Position numbers and translations under genes: made by a program. 64,000 bases of DNA from Perognathus longimembris pacificus. Its lineage: Eukaryota > Chordata > Mammalia > Rodentia > Heteromyidae. The notes beneath the pieces were generated by a model. That model was not told the origin of the DNA, searched no databases, and saw only the letters and a list, made by a program, of their open reading frames with translations. Where the stretch lies: NCBI RefSeq assembly GCF_023159225.1, contig NC_063188.1, forward strand, positions 15,831,086 to 15,895,085, read 5' to 3'. The first letter of the stretch is position 1; the number at the start of each line of letters is the position of its first letter. Below, in pieces: positions 21,046 through 31,312 of the stretch.

Positions 21046-21794
21046 ACCTCAGGCACAGTGCTAGCAAGTCTTCCAACACCAGCTACAGCATAAAAAGAAA
21101 TGAAGTGAGTGACTAATTCCCAGCAGCAAATAATTATTTTTGCAGTCTTTAGAGCAAGTCTGTAGTCCAACTCTTGAACTTGCTATGATATTTACTTATA
21201 TATTCACTGGGGCATGAGGGTAAGCAATTCATCTCTCTGCTTGGGGAGGGGGGCATAGGATATTACTATCTAGCTCAGACTTGCCTTAAGCTTGCGATTA
21301 AAGATATGGACTATCATATCCAACTAGGTTGATTGTTATTATATTTTGGAGCCACATTCTCATCTAAGAGTGCCTATTAGAATCTTAAACAGGATCTTAG
21401 AGCCTATCATCCAATAAATACTTAAAATGGCACTAGGTCTACTTTTAGTATTCGTGATAGGATAATGACCTAAATAGGTGTTGTTGAACTGCTCTTGGAA
21501 TGTAGATACTCTGTTTCAATGGGAAAACGTGCTCTAAGTTCCAGGCTGATGACTTACGAGTTAGCTTTTAGGCACAGGTCATTCCTAAGTTTGGGGCTGT
21601 CTCTACTTAAAATATATCAAGCATAGGTCAGAGAAACTGGAATAGGAGTCTAGCGGATTAAGAGCAAAGCCGTAAAAATGAGAGCCAAAGGGAAATGTGA
21701 TATTACTGTGTTCTAAAATTAGACAACAGTCTAGTGAGGTACTCTAGAAAGAAAAATTCATGAAGCAAATAAGTTTTAGCCAAAAAAGAATAGG
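21046..21794. other. Unassigned sequence
   Basis: Contains a short antisense SINE-like scrap near 21230-21330 (GCTCAGACTTGCCTTAAGC ... TAAAGATATGGAC), too diverged to name. Otherwise nothing recognised. Confidence 0.3.
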
Positions 21795-22065
21795 GATATT
21801 TTTTAACCTTTTGGCAAATAGTATTTAGTATTGGTTAAATGCTTACTATGTGCCAAAAATTGTTCTAAGCACTATATATGGGCTACTGATTTAATCATGC
21901 CAGTAACTGTATGAAAAAGATGTTTTCATCTTTCTTTTTACAGACTGGAAAGGGATGCACAGAACAGTTAAACAATTTTCCCAACATGTAGAGTTTGAAA
22001 TTTGAACTCAGGCTTTTGGAGTCCATTGTCAATAACCTAATCAGTGTTGGGTTATATGCATGACA
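21795..22065 (-). repeat. MIR SINE
   Basis: The plus strand reads GCTTACTATGTGCCAAAAAT, TTCTAAGCACTATATATGGG, TTTTTACAGACTGGAAAGGG and AGTTTGAAATTTGAACTCAG, the full antisense MIR order. Confidence 0.85.
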
Positions 22066-24164
22066 CCACCAACTAAGCATAGTGTGACATCAACAAGGAC
22101 GTTTTCCTGCCTGCCTTAGTACCTAGGACAAATAATTCACAAGAAAATCCACAATAGAGGAGCATCACGCTGGATGAATTAAGACTCGTTCTTTTCCATT
22201 TTGTTTCTTCATCTTTGGGCAGTGAATCATTGCAATCAGGGAGCAGGTGTCACTCCCCATTTGCTTATGGTAGTAGCAAGAGACTTACAAAAAAAGATCA
22301 TTTTGTAGGCTTTTAAATAAAAAGTAACCTGTAAAAGATCAACATCCAGAAAAAATATGTGAAGAAAAAGAGCCAAGAATAGAAATGATTGTGACCAGAG
22401 AACCATATGGCCAAGAAAAAGCTGCGAGAGGACAGAAAGTTTTATAAATAAGCCATATCTTCTTTCTGAATGTTATGTGGCAGATGAATTCTAGAGTCAG
22501 TTGGTAAAAGTTAAGATGAGAAAAATAATCAACAAGTTACCATAATACAAAGTATCTAATAAATGCTAGCTGTCAACAATAGAAAGTACACACTGCATCT
22601 TATTAAATGGAGAAAAACAATCACATTCTTAGCTATGAGGACTCTTGGGATAAGCAGAAACATGAAAGCTCATAAATGTGTATGAGAAGTGGGAGTTGAA
22701 ATGGCCAGGGGTCTCTAAAGCACATCGTGGAAGAGAAGACAGAGAATCAGGAGCAGGCAAAAGAATAATAATTTCAGTTTAGACATTTTTATAAGAAATT
22801 GATATGACAGAAATTTAATATTTGTAAAAATGGTGTTGGTTGAGAAAACGTTTGTTAATATTTAAACGGTGTAAAAACTTCAAAAGAAGACACTCTAAGC
22901 TAGAATAATTTTGTTTAAAAGCACTTATTAAAAGATAAATGACATTACATTACTTCTTACCATGAGATATTATCGTGTAAAGGTATAAGTATAATAATCA
23001 TTTGTTCATTAGGTTCAAATAGAGCCAGGGACCTATAAATTGTGATATGAGATACAAATGATATGCTATGATTGTAGCCACTGTTGTTATAAGTTGTTAT
23101 AACTTTGTGGGGCACATATAAAGAAGGTACTTGGTAACAAAAACCTTAAGGCTTAAACCTGAGACATAAAGCTCTCCCTTATAGAAATAGCACAATGACA
23201 TTCTTATTGCAATTGATATATGCTAATAAAAGAGAGAAAAGATCTCTCTCTTTCTCCCTCTCTCTCTCTCTCTCTGGTGGGTTACTGTGTATGTTGTATT
23301 GAATAAAATCATTCTTCCCGTGAATCATTTTGCATATATTCATGGCTTTAGATCTTAATATGGTTTAAAATGTTACTATTATAGCCAATTTGTTAATTAG
23401 TATAGTGGTGATCATAGAGGGAATGTTCACTAATATTACTGTTTTTCGCTTAAAAACATAAATTGAAAGAATAGGTAGAGATTTCATTGTTTTCTTCCCT
23501 GTACATTGGAGAAGTGTAAAGAGAAAGATTAGAATTTTTCACTTCTTTTGGCTTTCTAAATGCCCATTTTATATTCTTATTTCTTGGAATAAGTAAGGAA
23601 ATTTTTACATGAAAGTGCTTCATAAAATGTTGAGAAAACTTTGTCCTCTTCCTGGGATCCTTTGATAAAGTAATGTAAATAAATTAGCATGAGAAACACA
23701 GATGGAGAAATCTTTGAGCCTGGCCTTCATAGCACAGATCCTCAGCACAACCACTACAATGCAAAAAGTAGGAAATAAAGATGAAGGTTGCAGCACAGTG
23801 AACATGATGACAACTAGACCCAGAATCAACTGACAGGGAAGTCTGAGCAGACAAGCTTTATTTTAGTAGGACCTGTACCTAGCAAGTAAAATGTTCAAAG
23901 ACATTGTGTCCACACAAAGAAGCAAAGATTTCAATAAGAAGGTACTATTCTGGGTTCCCAAAGTCAAGTGGAGGCAAATGGAACCATTTACAAAGATAGT
24001 GTAACATAGGGAGATTGTAATGAGTCTGTTATAATTCATGGTAGCCAGGAGGAGACAGACATCCTTAGAAAGAGGGATGTGGTTATCTGGGCATCATGTC
24101 TGGGATTATACATGGCTGGGAGAAGTCCATGCAACACTGAGCCATTACATATGGCTCTCAAGGA
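22066..24164. other. Unique AT-rich sequence
   Basis: About 2.1 kb without a recognisable gene or named repeat, apart from a (TC)n tract at 23241-23276. Confidence 0.4.
23241..23276. repeat. (TC)n microsatellite
   Basis: Interrupted TC units, ending GGTGGG. Confidence 0.85.
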
Positions 24165-24177
24165 AGAACATGTTTTA

Positions 24178-24395
24178 TTTTATTTATTTATTTATTTATT
24201 TTGGCCAGTCCTGGTTCTTGGACTCAGGGCCTGAGCACTCCCCCTGGCTTCTTTTTGCTCAAGGCTAGCACTCTGCCACTTGAGCCACAGTGCTACTTCT
24301 GGCCGTTTTCTGTATATGTGGTGCTGGGGAACCGAACCCGGGGCCTCATGTATACAAGGCAAGCACTCTTGCCACTAGGCCATATCCCCAGCCCC
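24178..24395 (-). repeat. IDL-Geo SINE with (TAAA)n tail
   Basis: Full dimer with CpG-containing ends (GAACCGAACCCGGGGCC). The plus-strand (TTTA)n at about 24178-24203 is its tail. Exact TSD AGAACATGTTTTA at 24165-24177 and 24396-24408. Confidence 0.95.
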
Positions 24396-24408
24396 AGAAC
24401 ATGTTTTA

Positions 24409-24764
24409 GAGAAAAAAATACATGTGAGAATATGAAGTTAAAAATTGCATCTCATTGAAAGTCTCTTTTGAAACATTGTGACCAGGTTGAAATAGCAGTC
24501 ACAAGAAGGCAGTTTAAATTTGCGGATGTTGGGTATGTCCAATGACAATAAATTCAGTCACCTTGGTGACATTGTCTCTCTTTAGACTATTTGCTCAAAT
24601 TCTGGGAAAGCACAGAAAGCATCAAACCATCTACATAAGGACAGAAGAGGAGGAGGAGTTTGCCTTGTTAGTTTTCATGTTCTGAAGTTTTAAGTAATTG
24701 TTGTATGCCATTTGTTTTTCTGAGTTAATTTCTGTTGTTCAAGTGTCCATTAGTGGTAATGCAA

Positions 24765-24768
<4 letters not shown>
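24409..24768. other. Unassigned sequence
   Basis: Nothing recognised. Confidence 0.35.
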
Positions 24769-24804
<36 letters not shown>

Positions 24805-24850
24805 TCCCTTTCTCCCTCCCTCCCTCCCTCCCCTCTCCTCTCTTTCCCCT
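24769..24850. repeat. (TC)n / (CCCT)n pyrimidine tract
   Basis: Pure TC to about 24800, then C-rich pyrimidine repeats. It abuts the 3' end of an L1 fragment. Confidence 0.92.
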
Positions 24851-24865
24851 TCCTTTTCCTTGTTC

Positions 24866-25118
24866 TTTTTCAAAATATAATTTTATTGTTATTATTAAAG
24901 TGTACAGAAGGGCTAACATTTCATAAGCCAGATAATGAGCACTTTTCCTTTTTATTTTTGGACAGCATCACCCCTTCCTTTGCTTTACCCTAGTTTCCCT
25001 CTTTTGTCCCTGCTCACAAGTTGCACAGTTTGTTTTCCACATAGTGTATACTGAATAGCATGATTGCATTTGTTCACCCTCTCCCCTCCCTTTCTGTGCC
25101 CCCTTTCCCCCCCCAAAT
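24866..25118 (-). repeat. 5'-truncated L1 3' UTR
   Basis: AATATAATTTTATTGTTATT, GTGTACAGAAGGGCTAAC and GTTGCACAGTTTGTTTTCCA match the antisense local L1 3' UTR. Confidence 0.8.
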
Positions 25119-25505
25119 AAAGTAAACCAAAGCAAAACCAAATACTACTACCACCACCATCACCACCAAGAAATCCATATCTTTCTCTGTCTTCATAGAA
25201 AGTTCTATGACAGTGAGAGACTGACAAAATTGTTTACACTCTTAGATCCCAAATAGCACTAATATCTGATCAAGGAAGATGGTCATTGATATTGATTCAA
25301 ATAGGATAATTGTTTTATAAAAAAGGCTTAGGTAGATGACCAGTTTTACCCTTAACAACCACAAAGGTGCATGATATTCACCAAAATGTGGTTGGCAGCT
25401 TTATTTAGTTGATCCATAAACTAGAGAAATAATTTAAAATTTTGAGGATCCCCATTGTGAGTGCTTGGAACTTGTTTAATATTCAACCTTTTTGTTATGG
25501 TTCTT
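25119..25505. other. Unassigned sequence
   Basis: Nothing recognised beyond a short CAC/TAC-rich patch at about 25145-25170. Confidence 0.35.
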
Positions 25506-25737
25506 TTTATTCCCAGTCCTGGGGCTTGAACTCTGGGTCTGGGCCTGTCCCTAAGCTCCTTTTGATCATGTCTAGCACTTGGCCACTTGAGCCACAGTGC
25601 CACTTCTGGCTGTGATTAACTGGAGACAAGAGTCTCATGCATGGACTTCCTTGCTCATTTTTGTTTTGAACGATGATCCTCAGATCTCAGCCTCCTGAGA
25701 AGCTAGGATTACAGGCATGAGCCACTGGTGCCTGGTT
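25506..25737 (-). repeat. B1-Geo composite SINE
   Basis: Antisense Geo (CCACTTGAGCCACAGTGCC) then antisense B1-like half (GAGAAGCTAGGATTACAGGC). GGTTCTT flanks both sides. Confidence 0.87.
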
Positions 25738-26261
25738 CTTATATGTCCTAATAAAACCACTTACTAGTGGATGGTACATTAGAAAGCATATGTGTAGTTA
25801 AAAAAACAGTTGATTCAATGGCAAATAGACCTTCCCAAATTGACATAATACATGCCAATCATCCGATGGGTTTACTAAAATGTCATTCTTTGTTCAGTTA
25901 TATGAAGCTTCTACCCATATTCACAAAGTTTTAAACAAGAGTTTAAAGAATACTGGGAAAACTTATTAGATAAAAAGGTTTCATAAAGACAAGTTACCAG
26001 AAATTTTGAAGGGAGCCCAAAGAAAATGTTAAATGCTTGCTTCTAGAAATGTTAAAAAGGAAAGATACCACCCTATCTGTTGTCTATCAAAGATGACCAA
26101 TTTGAAGTCTATTTGGGGTATAGATTTTCTTACTTAGATATATCATCAATTGAGTCAAACTATGGTTATATTTGTGCTGCATATAATTGTGTAATTTTTC
26201 CTATTCCAAAGACAAAATATTGAAATGCAGAAAGCAAGCAAAGGAGGACACTGGGTCAAAT
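25738..26261. other. Unassigned sequence
   Basis: Nothing recognised. Confidence 0.35.
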
Positions 26262-26410
26262 GTCACATATTGGTTGAGCCACTAATAAACTTCAGTCTTG
26301 AGAAAGTCAGTTTCCTCATGTGTGAAATGGGACTATGCCTGCCTTCTTGGAGAATTGTCCCAAGAATGAGATGAGATAATGTCCATAAAGACCCTAGCAG
26401 AATAAAGGAA
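26262..26410 (+). repeat. MIR SINE fragment
   Basis: AGTCAGTTTCCTCATGTGTG and AAATGGGACTATGCCTGCCT followed by ATGAGATGAGATAATG match the MIR core. Confidence 0.65.
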
Positions 26411-27685
26411 TCAACTTTCTATCCAGTGCCATTCTTACGTAATGACAGTAAATGTCATTCAAATGTCTTTCAAAGAAGAATCTAGTAGAGTACTTGGCAT
26501 ATTTATGGACCTCCAGCACCTTCATTCTCTACTTACTTTCACACCCCATGTAGATCTTTCTTTCAGCTTAAATTTCATTCTTGTAAGCATGTGTCAGAAT
26601 GTCATTCCATCCTACCTTTCCTCGTGAGTCTATCATATTACCAGAAACAATACCATCTGAAGTTTCAGGTTGAGTAACAACTAATGAAACTTTGACTGTG
26701 TAAGTTATTAAAATTTGTTCCTGATAGTAGGCGGAAAAGACACATAAAGAGGTGAAAATTACTCACTGACTTAGGGCTGGAGGACAGCAACAGGGAAGTG
26801 CACCTCATTCATAACAGAAGCATTTTGCAGTTGGCAACACCCCCACAAATGACTAATCTCCAAGAAGAAATTTGATTCTTTCAACTGTGAGGAAAAGAAG
26901 TTTAACACAAGCAGCTGTGGTAATAAATCTTGCTACCAGTTGTGGTTAGAAGGCTGCAAAATCTTGAGTTAACTGTGCTGGTGAATCATGCACATTTATT
27001 TCTACTTGTTTGAATATACTTTTTATTTACACAGAGGCAGCTTGTAATAAGGCTATCACAAAAAATTGGTGTCCAAAAAAACAATAGAAATAATTTTTCC
27101 AGCATTTATAATAATACAGATACCAGTTAATTATATGCATTTTTCCTTGCCTGTGTAAATATTAAAATGATATTTCTTCTTGTGGTGTCCAAAATTCTGT
27201 TACTTTGTTCCTGGCTACAGAAAAAATAAATTGACATATCCTTGTTGGATACATTGAGGTTCTTTTAAAATATTGGTGTCTGCCAAAATATTGTGTATTT
27301 ATAGATCAGAAATATTTAAGTAGAATTAAAAGTAGCCATAATTCAAATGTAAGAGAGTGCTTTGGGAAGTTGGATAATCTTGTGATGGTTTAAGAATCCA
27401 TAATGTCAATCTTCCAGACAAGTTTCCATTTACAGACTATCCTTGCTTTGTAATGAAGTCTCCCAAAATTAACAAGGAGAAAACAAAGAGATATCCAGTA
27501 TGTTTAGCTCATTAAATAAAGTTCATTTCCTTCTATTTTGGTGAATATCCGTATAGAAATAATCTGATCAGTAAATGTAGTGAGAATTGAGGCCTAGTCT
27601 TTACAAAAAAGAGATTTATTTTTATCTGTGGAGTTCATTCATTCTTTTACTTTTCTCCCAGTAAGTTAAATATTCAAGTGAAGCC
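26411..27685. other. Unique AT-rich sequence
   Basis: No gene or named repeat recognised over about 1.3 kb. Confidence 0.4.
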
Positions 27686-27830
27686 AGGCATTTGTGGCTC
27701 ATGCCTGTAATCCCAGCTACTCAGGAGGCTGAGATCTGAGGATTGCAGTTCAAAGCTAGCCAGGACAGGAAAGTCTGTGAGACTCTTATCTCTCCAATTA
27801 ACCACTAGAAAACTGGAAGTTTTCAAGTAT
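27686..27830 (+). repeat. B1-Geo composite SINE, 3' truncated
   Basis: Clear B1-like half (GGCTCATGCCTGTAATCCC, CTACTCAGGAGGCTGAGATC), then AATTAACCACTAG and only the first bases of Geo. TTCAAGT occurs on both sides and may be its TSD. Confidence 0.83.
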
Positions 27831-27964
27831 AACGAACCACTATAGGGCTGGGCATGTCACTTAGTGGTAGACTGATTGCCTAGCATACATGAAGCCCTGG
27901 GTTTGATTCCTCAGTACCACATAAACAGAAAAAGCGAGAAATGACACTGTGGCTCAAGGTGGTA

Positions 27965-28454
27965 TGTTGGGGTATTTTGCCCCTCCCGGCTCAGACTCTT
28001 CCTTCTTTCTTTCCACCCTCCTTTCTCGCCCTCTCCCCTAATCACCCGACCTGCAGGTAAGTTAGAGTGGAACGGGGGGTCAGCTCCGACCTGACCCGCA
28101 CGGGATCAGCCGCAGATGTGTGCCCGCCTCCAACGTACACATGCAACGGGGTCAGCTTCTTAGAGCGAACTGACTTTATTAAGAGAAGGACAAGGGGAGA
28201 TGATTCCGAGGGAGGGGTTTGGCCAGGATGTCGATAGGCTGAAAGGTATCACCTGACCCCCAAGGGCTAACGTCACTCGAGCGCGCCGAACCAGGGCGGG
28301 TTGGTAGGCGCCGGGCTGGCTAGAAGGTTGGGGGGCTGTTTGCCCAACCGGTTTCTCTGGATTCCAATCCAGAGGGGGTAGCAGGGCCGCATTCCCCAGG
28401 GCTGGGGGAGGTGAGTCAAGCCCCTTCCATCAAGGGGAAAGATGGATCCCAACA
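27965..28454 (-). repeat. 3' LTR of the class II provirus
   Basis: 490 bp. AATAAA on the minus strand lies at 28175-28180, and a CRE-like GTGACGTTAG in U3 at about 28268-28277. The U5 end is a long purine-rich tract. Confidence 0.92.
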
Positions 28455-29516
28455 TCTGCCTCTTTTATATTTAATTTTTTTTTCAAACAGCAGGAGGCGC
28501 CCTACTTGAGAGCGTGCCGTGTCTTAGGTTGCCCCCCCCCCCCAAGGGGAGTCTTACCCGTCTTGGGCTAATGCCCTAGCTCTTCAGGCTGACCTTCCTG
28601 CCGGGCTGGCGGGCCCGATGAGAGGCCGTGGAGAGAGTAGGATTGGCACTTGAAAGAAAGCCCTTATAATTTTCTCCCATGCCAGAGGACCTCAGTGAGC
28701 AGCAGGTCCTAGGGGCTGAGTGACGAGCTTCATGGGGTTCCTATATGGCTAAAAGGCCAAAGGCCACTTGGTACCTAGACAGCTCTGGCCCATCGCTTAC
28801 AATAAGAGACCCAATGTAAACATAATGTAAATGGGAGCATAAAGCAGACATGAGCATAAGCAATCGTAATACAAAGGCAAATGCAAACATGAGCAACTGT
28901 AATACATGAGCAATTGTAACACATGAGTAATTACAACACAGGCACAAGGCAATGGAGGGTCTCTTATCTGGGTCAGTCCATGGAAAACGGAATTCTGATC
29001 CAGTCTGGTGTCGCTCAAGGTAGCGCAGATGGCTCTTCCTTCCCTCGGTGGTGAGGTAGAGGGGCAGGTTCAGGTCCTGGCGATGTGGCAGCCAGGGTGC
29101 TGGTAACTTAACAACTGAGGTTAGTAAACACTTCATAGTAAACATTGCAGCAAGGTGCCAATCCCTTGCTTATTATAAACATTTATCATAAAACATTAAA
29201 GTGTCCAAGTCCTTTAGCTCCTATTTCCCTCCAATGGGGACCCCTGAGATAAGCAGCAAAAGGGGGGAGCGAAGGGAGGAACAACCGTGCAACATTTCCC
29301 TTTGGTCCTTGTGCAAGGCTGTGGGCCACGCTGCCACAGCAAACGTTACTCCAAAGGGCGTCAGGCAGGGTCCAGGGAAGAAACAGGGCCGACACTGGGT
29401 CCGTTGCTGGTGCAGGCAGGCTTTCCCGTTTCTCCTTAGAAAATGCCACCTCGGTCTTTGCTTTCCTGAGAGGAAACCAGGGGAGACATCCCTCAAGGGC
29501 AGGTGCCCTTGGGTGG
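28455..29516 (-). other. 3' internal region of the class II provirus, non-coding
   Basis: About 1.06 kb between the integrase stop and the 3' LTR. No envelope motif is seen. A poly-C run lies at about 28532-28544 and a degenerate tandem array near 28845-28945. The purines next to the 3' LTR (AAAAGAGGCAGA on the minus strand) are a weak candidate polypurine tract. Short open frames here on both strands are probably spurious. Confidence 0.6.
28845..28945. repeat. Degenerate tandem array, ACATGAGCAA(T/C)TGTAAT-like unit
   Basis: Successive units ACATGAGCATAAGCAATCGT, ACATGAGCAACTGTAAT, ACATGAGCAATTGTAAC, ACATGAGTAATTACAAC, about 17-20 bp each, inside the provirus. Confidence 0.75.
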
Positions 29517-30072
29517 TCATTCTGATGGACAATATTTTACATCTCTAGCAGGTATCCAGATTGGATTCGGTTCCCCAGTGGGGAAAACACAGGCAAAACC
29601 CCTTCCTGCACTGATAAGTGGATCTGGGCCACGCCACGCCCCTGTCAGAGGATCCTTCCACCGGACCTCCACCTTTAAGTAGGGTGTTTGGCTTGACCAG
29701 TGTCTCTGGAAAGCCGACAGAGGTTGGTCCTTAGAGAAATTTAAAATATTCAATGTAAACATCGCTGTCCTCAGCTGGTCATGGGGGCTTCCCCCCCCTT
29801 TTTGTTTTAATAATTGATCCTTCAGGGTCTTATTATGCCTCTCAATTATGGCTTGACCCTTTGGGTTATAGGGTATTCCAGTGGTATGTTTAATATTCCA
29901 CATTTGGAAAAATGCCTGTAACGGCTTACTGGTGAAACAAGGTCCATTATCTGTTTTCACCTGTAAAGGCAGCCCTAGGATAGCAAAACATTGTAAGAAG
30001 TGGCTTTCAGCATGCCGTGCTCTTTCGCCGGTATGCAGAGAGGCCCAACATGTGCCAGAGCATGTATCAATA
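29517..30072 (-). pseudogene. pol (ERVK remnant): Class II ERV integrase, C-terminal two thirds
   Basis: An uninterrupted frame runs from the deletion junction to the stop at 29517 (about 185 codons). Reading N to C it shows IDTCSG, HTGERARHAESHFLQCF, the second catalytic Asp in KTDNGPCF and, 35 residues on, the Glu in AIIERHNK. Then come LLKQKGG, a Trp-rich SH3-like C-terminal domain (WKDPLTGAWRGPDPL) and GEPNPIWIPARDVK near the end. This is betaretrovirus/IAP-type wording. The N-terminal zinc domain and the first catalytic Asp are removed by the deletion, so it cannot be a working integrase. The open frame continues upstream through the primer-binding site into the 5' LTR, giving a chance 206-codon frame. 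Confidence 0.9.
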
Positions 30073-30083
30073 GTTGGGCGCCA
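30073..30083 (-). promoter_or_regulatory. Primer-binding-site remnant (tRNA-Lys type)
   Basis: Minus strand TGGCGCCCAAC begins 3 bases after the 5' LTR. The wording fits a Lys-tRNA primer. It is cut after 11 bases, where integrase sequence begins. Confidence 0.75.
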
Positions 30084-30086
30084 CAA

Positions 30087-30585
30087 TGTTGGGTTTTTTG
30101 CCCCTCCCGGCTCGGACTTTTCCTTCTTTCTTTCCACCCTCCTTTCTCGCCCTCTCCCCTAATCACCCGACCTGCAGGTAAGCTAGAGTGGAACGGGGGG
30201 GTCAGCTCCGACCTGGCGCGCACGGGATCAGCCGCAGATGTGTGCCCGCCTCCAACGTACACATGCAACAGGGTCAGCTTCTTAGAGTGAACTGACTTTA
30301 TTGAGATAAGGACAAGGGGAGATGATTCCGAGGGAGGGGTTTGGCCAGGATGTCGATAGGCTGAAAGGCATCACCTGACCCCCCCAAGGGCTAACGTCAC
30401 TCGAGCGCGCTGAACCAGGGTGCGGTTGGTAGGCGCCAGGCTGGCTAGCATGGGTTGGGTTGGGGGCTGTTTGCCCAACCGGTTTCTCTGGATTCCAATC
30501 CAGAGGGGGTAGCAGGGCCGCATTCCCCAGGGCTGGGGGAGGTGCATCAAGCCCCTTCCATCAAGGGGGAAGATGGATCCCAACA
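30087..30585 (-). repeat. 5' LTR of the class II provirus
   Basis: 499 bp. Polyadenylation signal AATAAA on the minus strand at 30297-30302; same layout as the 3' LTR with small indels, including a GGGTTGGGTTG expansion near 30450. Confidence 0.92.
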
Positions 30586-30665
30586 TCGGTAGAGTGCTAG
30601 ACACGAGCAAAAAGATCTAGGTGACAGGTCCCAGGCTCGGAGTTCAAGTCCCATGACAGAGAAAA

Positions 30666-31032
30666 GAGAAACAATGCAAGTGATGTAATGAAGACTTAAA
30701 ATTAAAAATTTTGGAGACCAAGGTGCATACTAAAATATAATATGAGTTATAAACACTTGGATGTCAGGTCGAGTCTTCTGGGTAGTATTCTGTTGCTCAG
30801 ACATTTGGGTACTTTTCTAAGTATCACTAAGTTCTGCAAAGATTATATGAAGCTTTTCTTTTATTTATCTATTTATTTGTAGGACTTTAGATACCATATA
30901 CTAGAAGTAATACTGGTACACTTTGGAAAATCAAGCCTCCAAACTTCGAGACCCAATTTGAGTTATTCTTGTTATATCTGACACTGTCACTTGTAAAGTG
31001 AAAACTTTTGTTGAGATAAAGACTCTAGATAA
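30666..31032. other. Unassigned sequence
   Basis: Nothing recognised. Confidence 0.35.
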
Positions 31033-31255
31033 AGCTGTGTGATGGTGGTTTATGCCTGTAATCCTAGCTTCTCAGAAGGCTTAGATCTAATGATTGTGGT
31101 TCAAAGTCAGCTCAGACAGGAAAGTCGATGACACTTTTATCTGCAATTAACAAACAAAAAGCTGGAAGTGGAGGTGTAGCTCAAGTGGTAGAGTGCTAGC
31201 CTGGAGCAAAAAAGCCGAGAGAGAACACCCAGGCCTGAGTTCAAGCCCCAGTGAG

Positions 31256-31256
<1 letters not shown>
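31033..31256 (+). repeat. B1-Geo composite SINE
   Basis: TATGCCTGTAATCCTAGCTT start and a full Geo half to GAGTTCAAGCCCC, then a (CA)n tail. CTCTAGATWAA flanks both sides. Confidence 0.9.

Positions 31257-31310
<54 letters not shown>
31257..31310. repeat. (CA)n microsatellite at a SINE tail
   Basis: About 26 CA units forming the 3' tail of the B1-Geo SINE. Confidence 0.97.

Positions 31311-31312
<2 letters not shown>

Larger units (their letters stand above)
27965..30585 (-). mobile_element. Internally deleted class II (ERVK/IAP-like) provirus
   Basis: Two same-direction LTRs (27965-28454 and 30087-30585) enclose 1.63 kb on the minus strand. Both start TGTTGGG and end CCAACA on the coding strand, the terminal wording of IAP/betaretrovirus LTRs. 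A Lys-type primer-binding-site remnant follows the 5' LTR, and the only coding remnant is the C-terminal part of integrase. gag, protease, RT and RNase H are absent and no env is recognisable, so it could not move without help. The flanking 6-bp sites are GTGGTA and TCGGTA (4 of 6 match), consistent with a decayed retroviral TSD. By eye the two LTRs differ by roughly 15-20 substitutions plus several small indels. Confidence 0.9.
27846..30665 (+). repeat. IDL-Geo SINE split by a class II provirus
   Basis: The left part 27846-27964 holds the IDL monomer and the start of Geo, ending GCTCAAGGTGGTA. The right part 30586-30665 resumes GGTAGAGTGCTAG and continues to GAGTTCAAGTCCC. The interrupted word is the conserved GCTCAAGTGGTAGAGTGC of the Geo A-box region. 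Confidence 0.92.

Noticed and set aside
24698..24926. Ser/Leu- and Arg/Glu-repeat frames on both strands
   Set aside because: Translations of a (TC)n/(CCCT)n pyrimidine tract.
28060..28075. Splice donor-like CAGGTAAGT in the provirus LTR, plus strand
   Set aside because: It is on the strand opposite to the provirus, reads CAGGTAAGC in the other LTR, and has no partner exon evidence.
28845..28945. CRISPR-like spaced repeats
   Set aside because: Imperfect head-to-tail units without unique spacers, in a mammalian provirus.
28741..29145. 134-codon minus-strand frame in the provirus 3' region, a possible env or accessory gene
   Set aside because: Much of it is the translation of a degenerate tandem array, with no signal peptide, cleavage or fusion motif.
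29201..29548. 115-codon plus-strand frame inside the provirus
   Set aside because: Antisense to the provirus, overlaps other frames and has no domain features.
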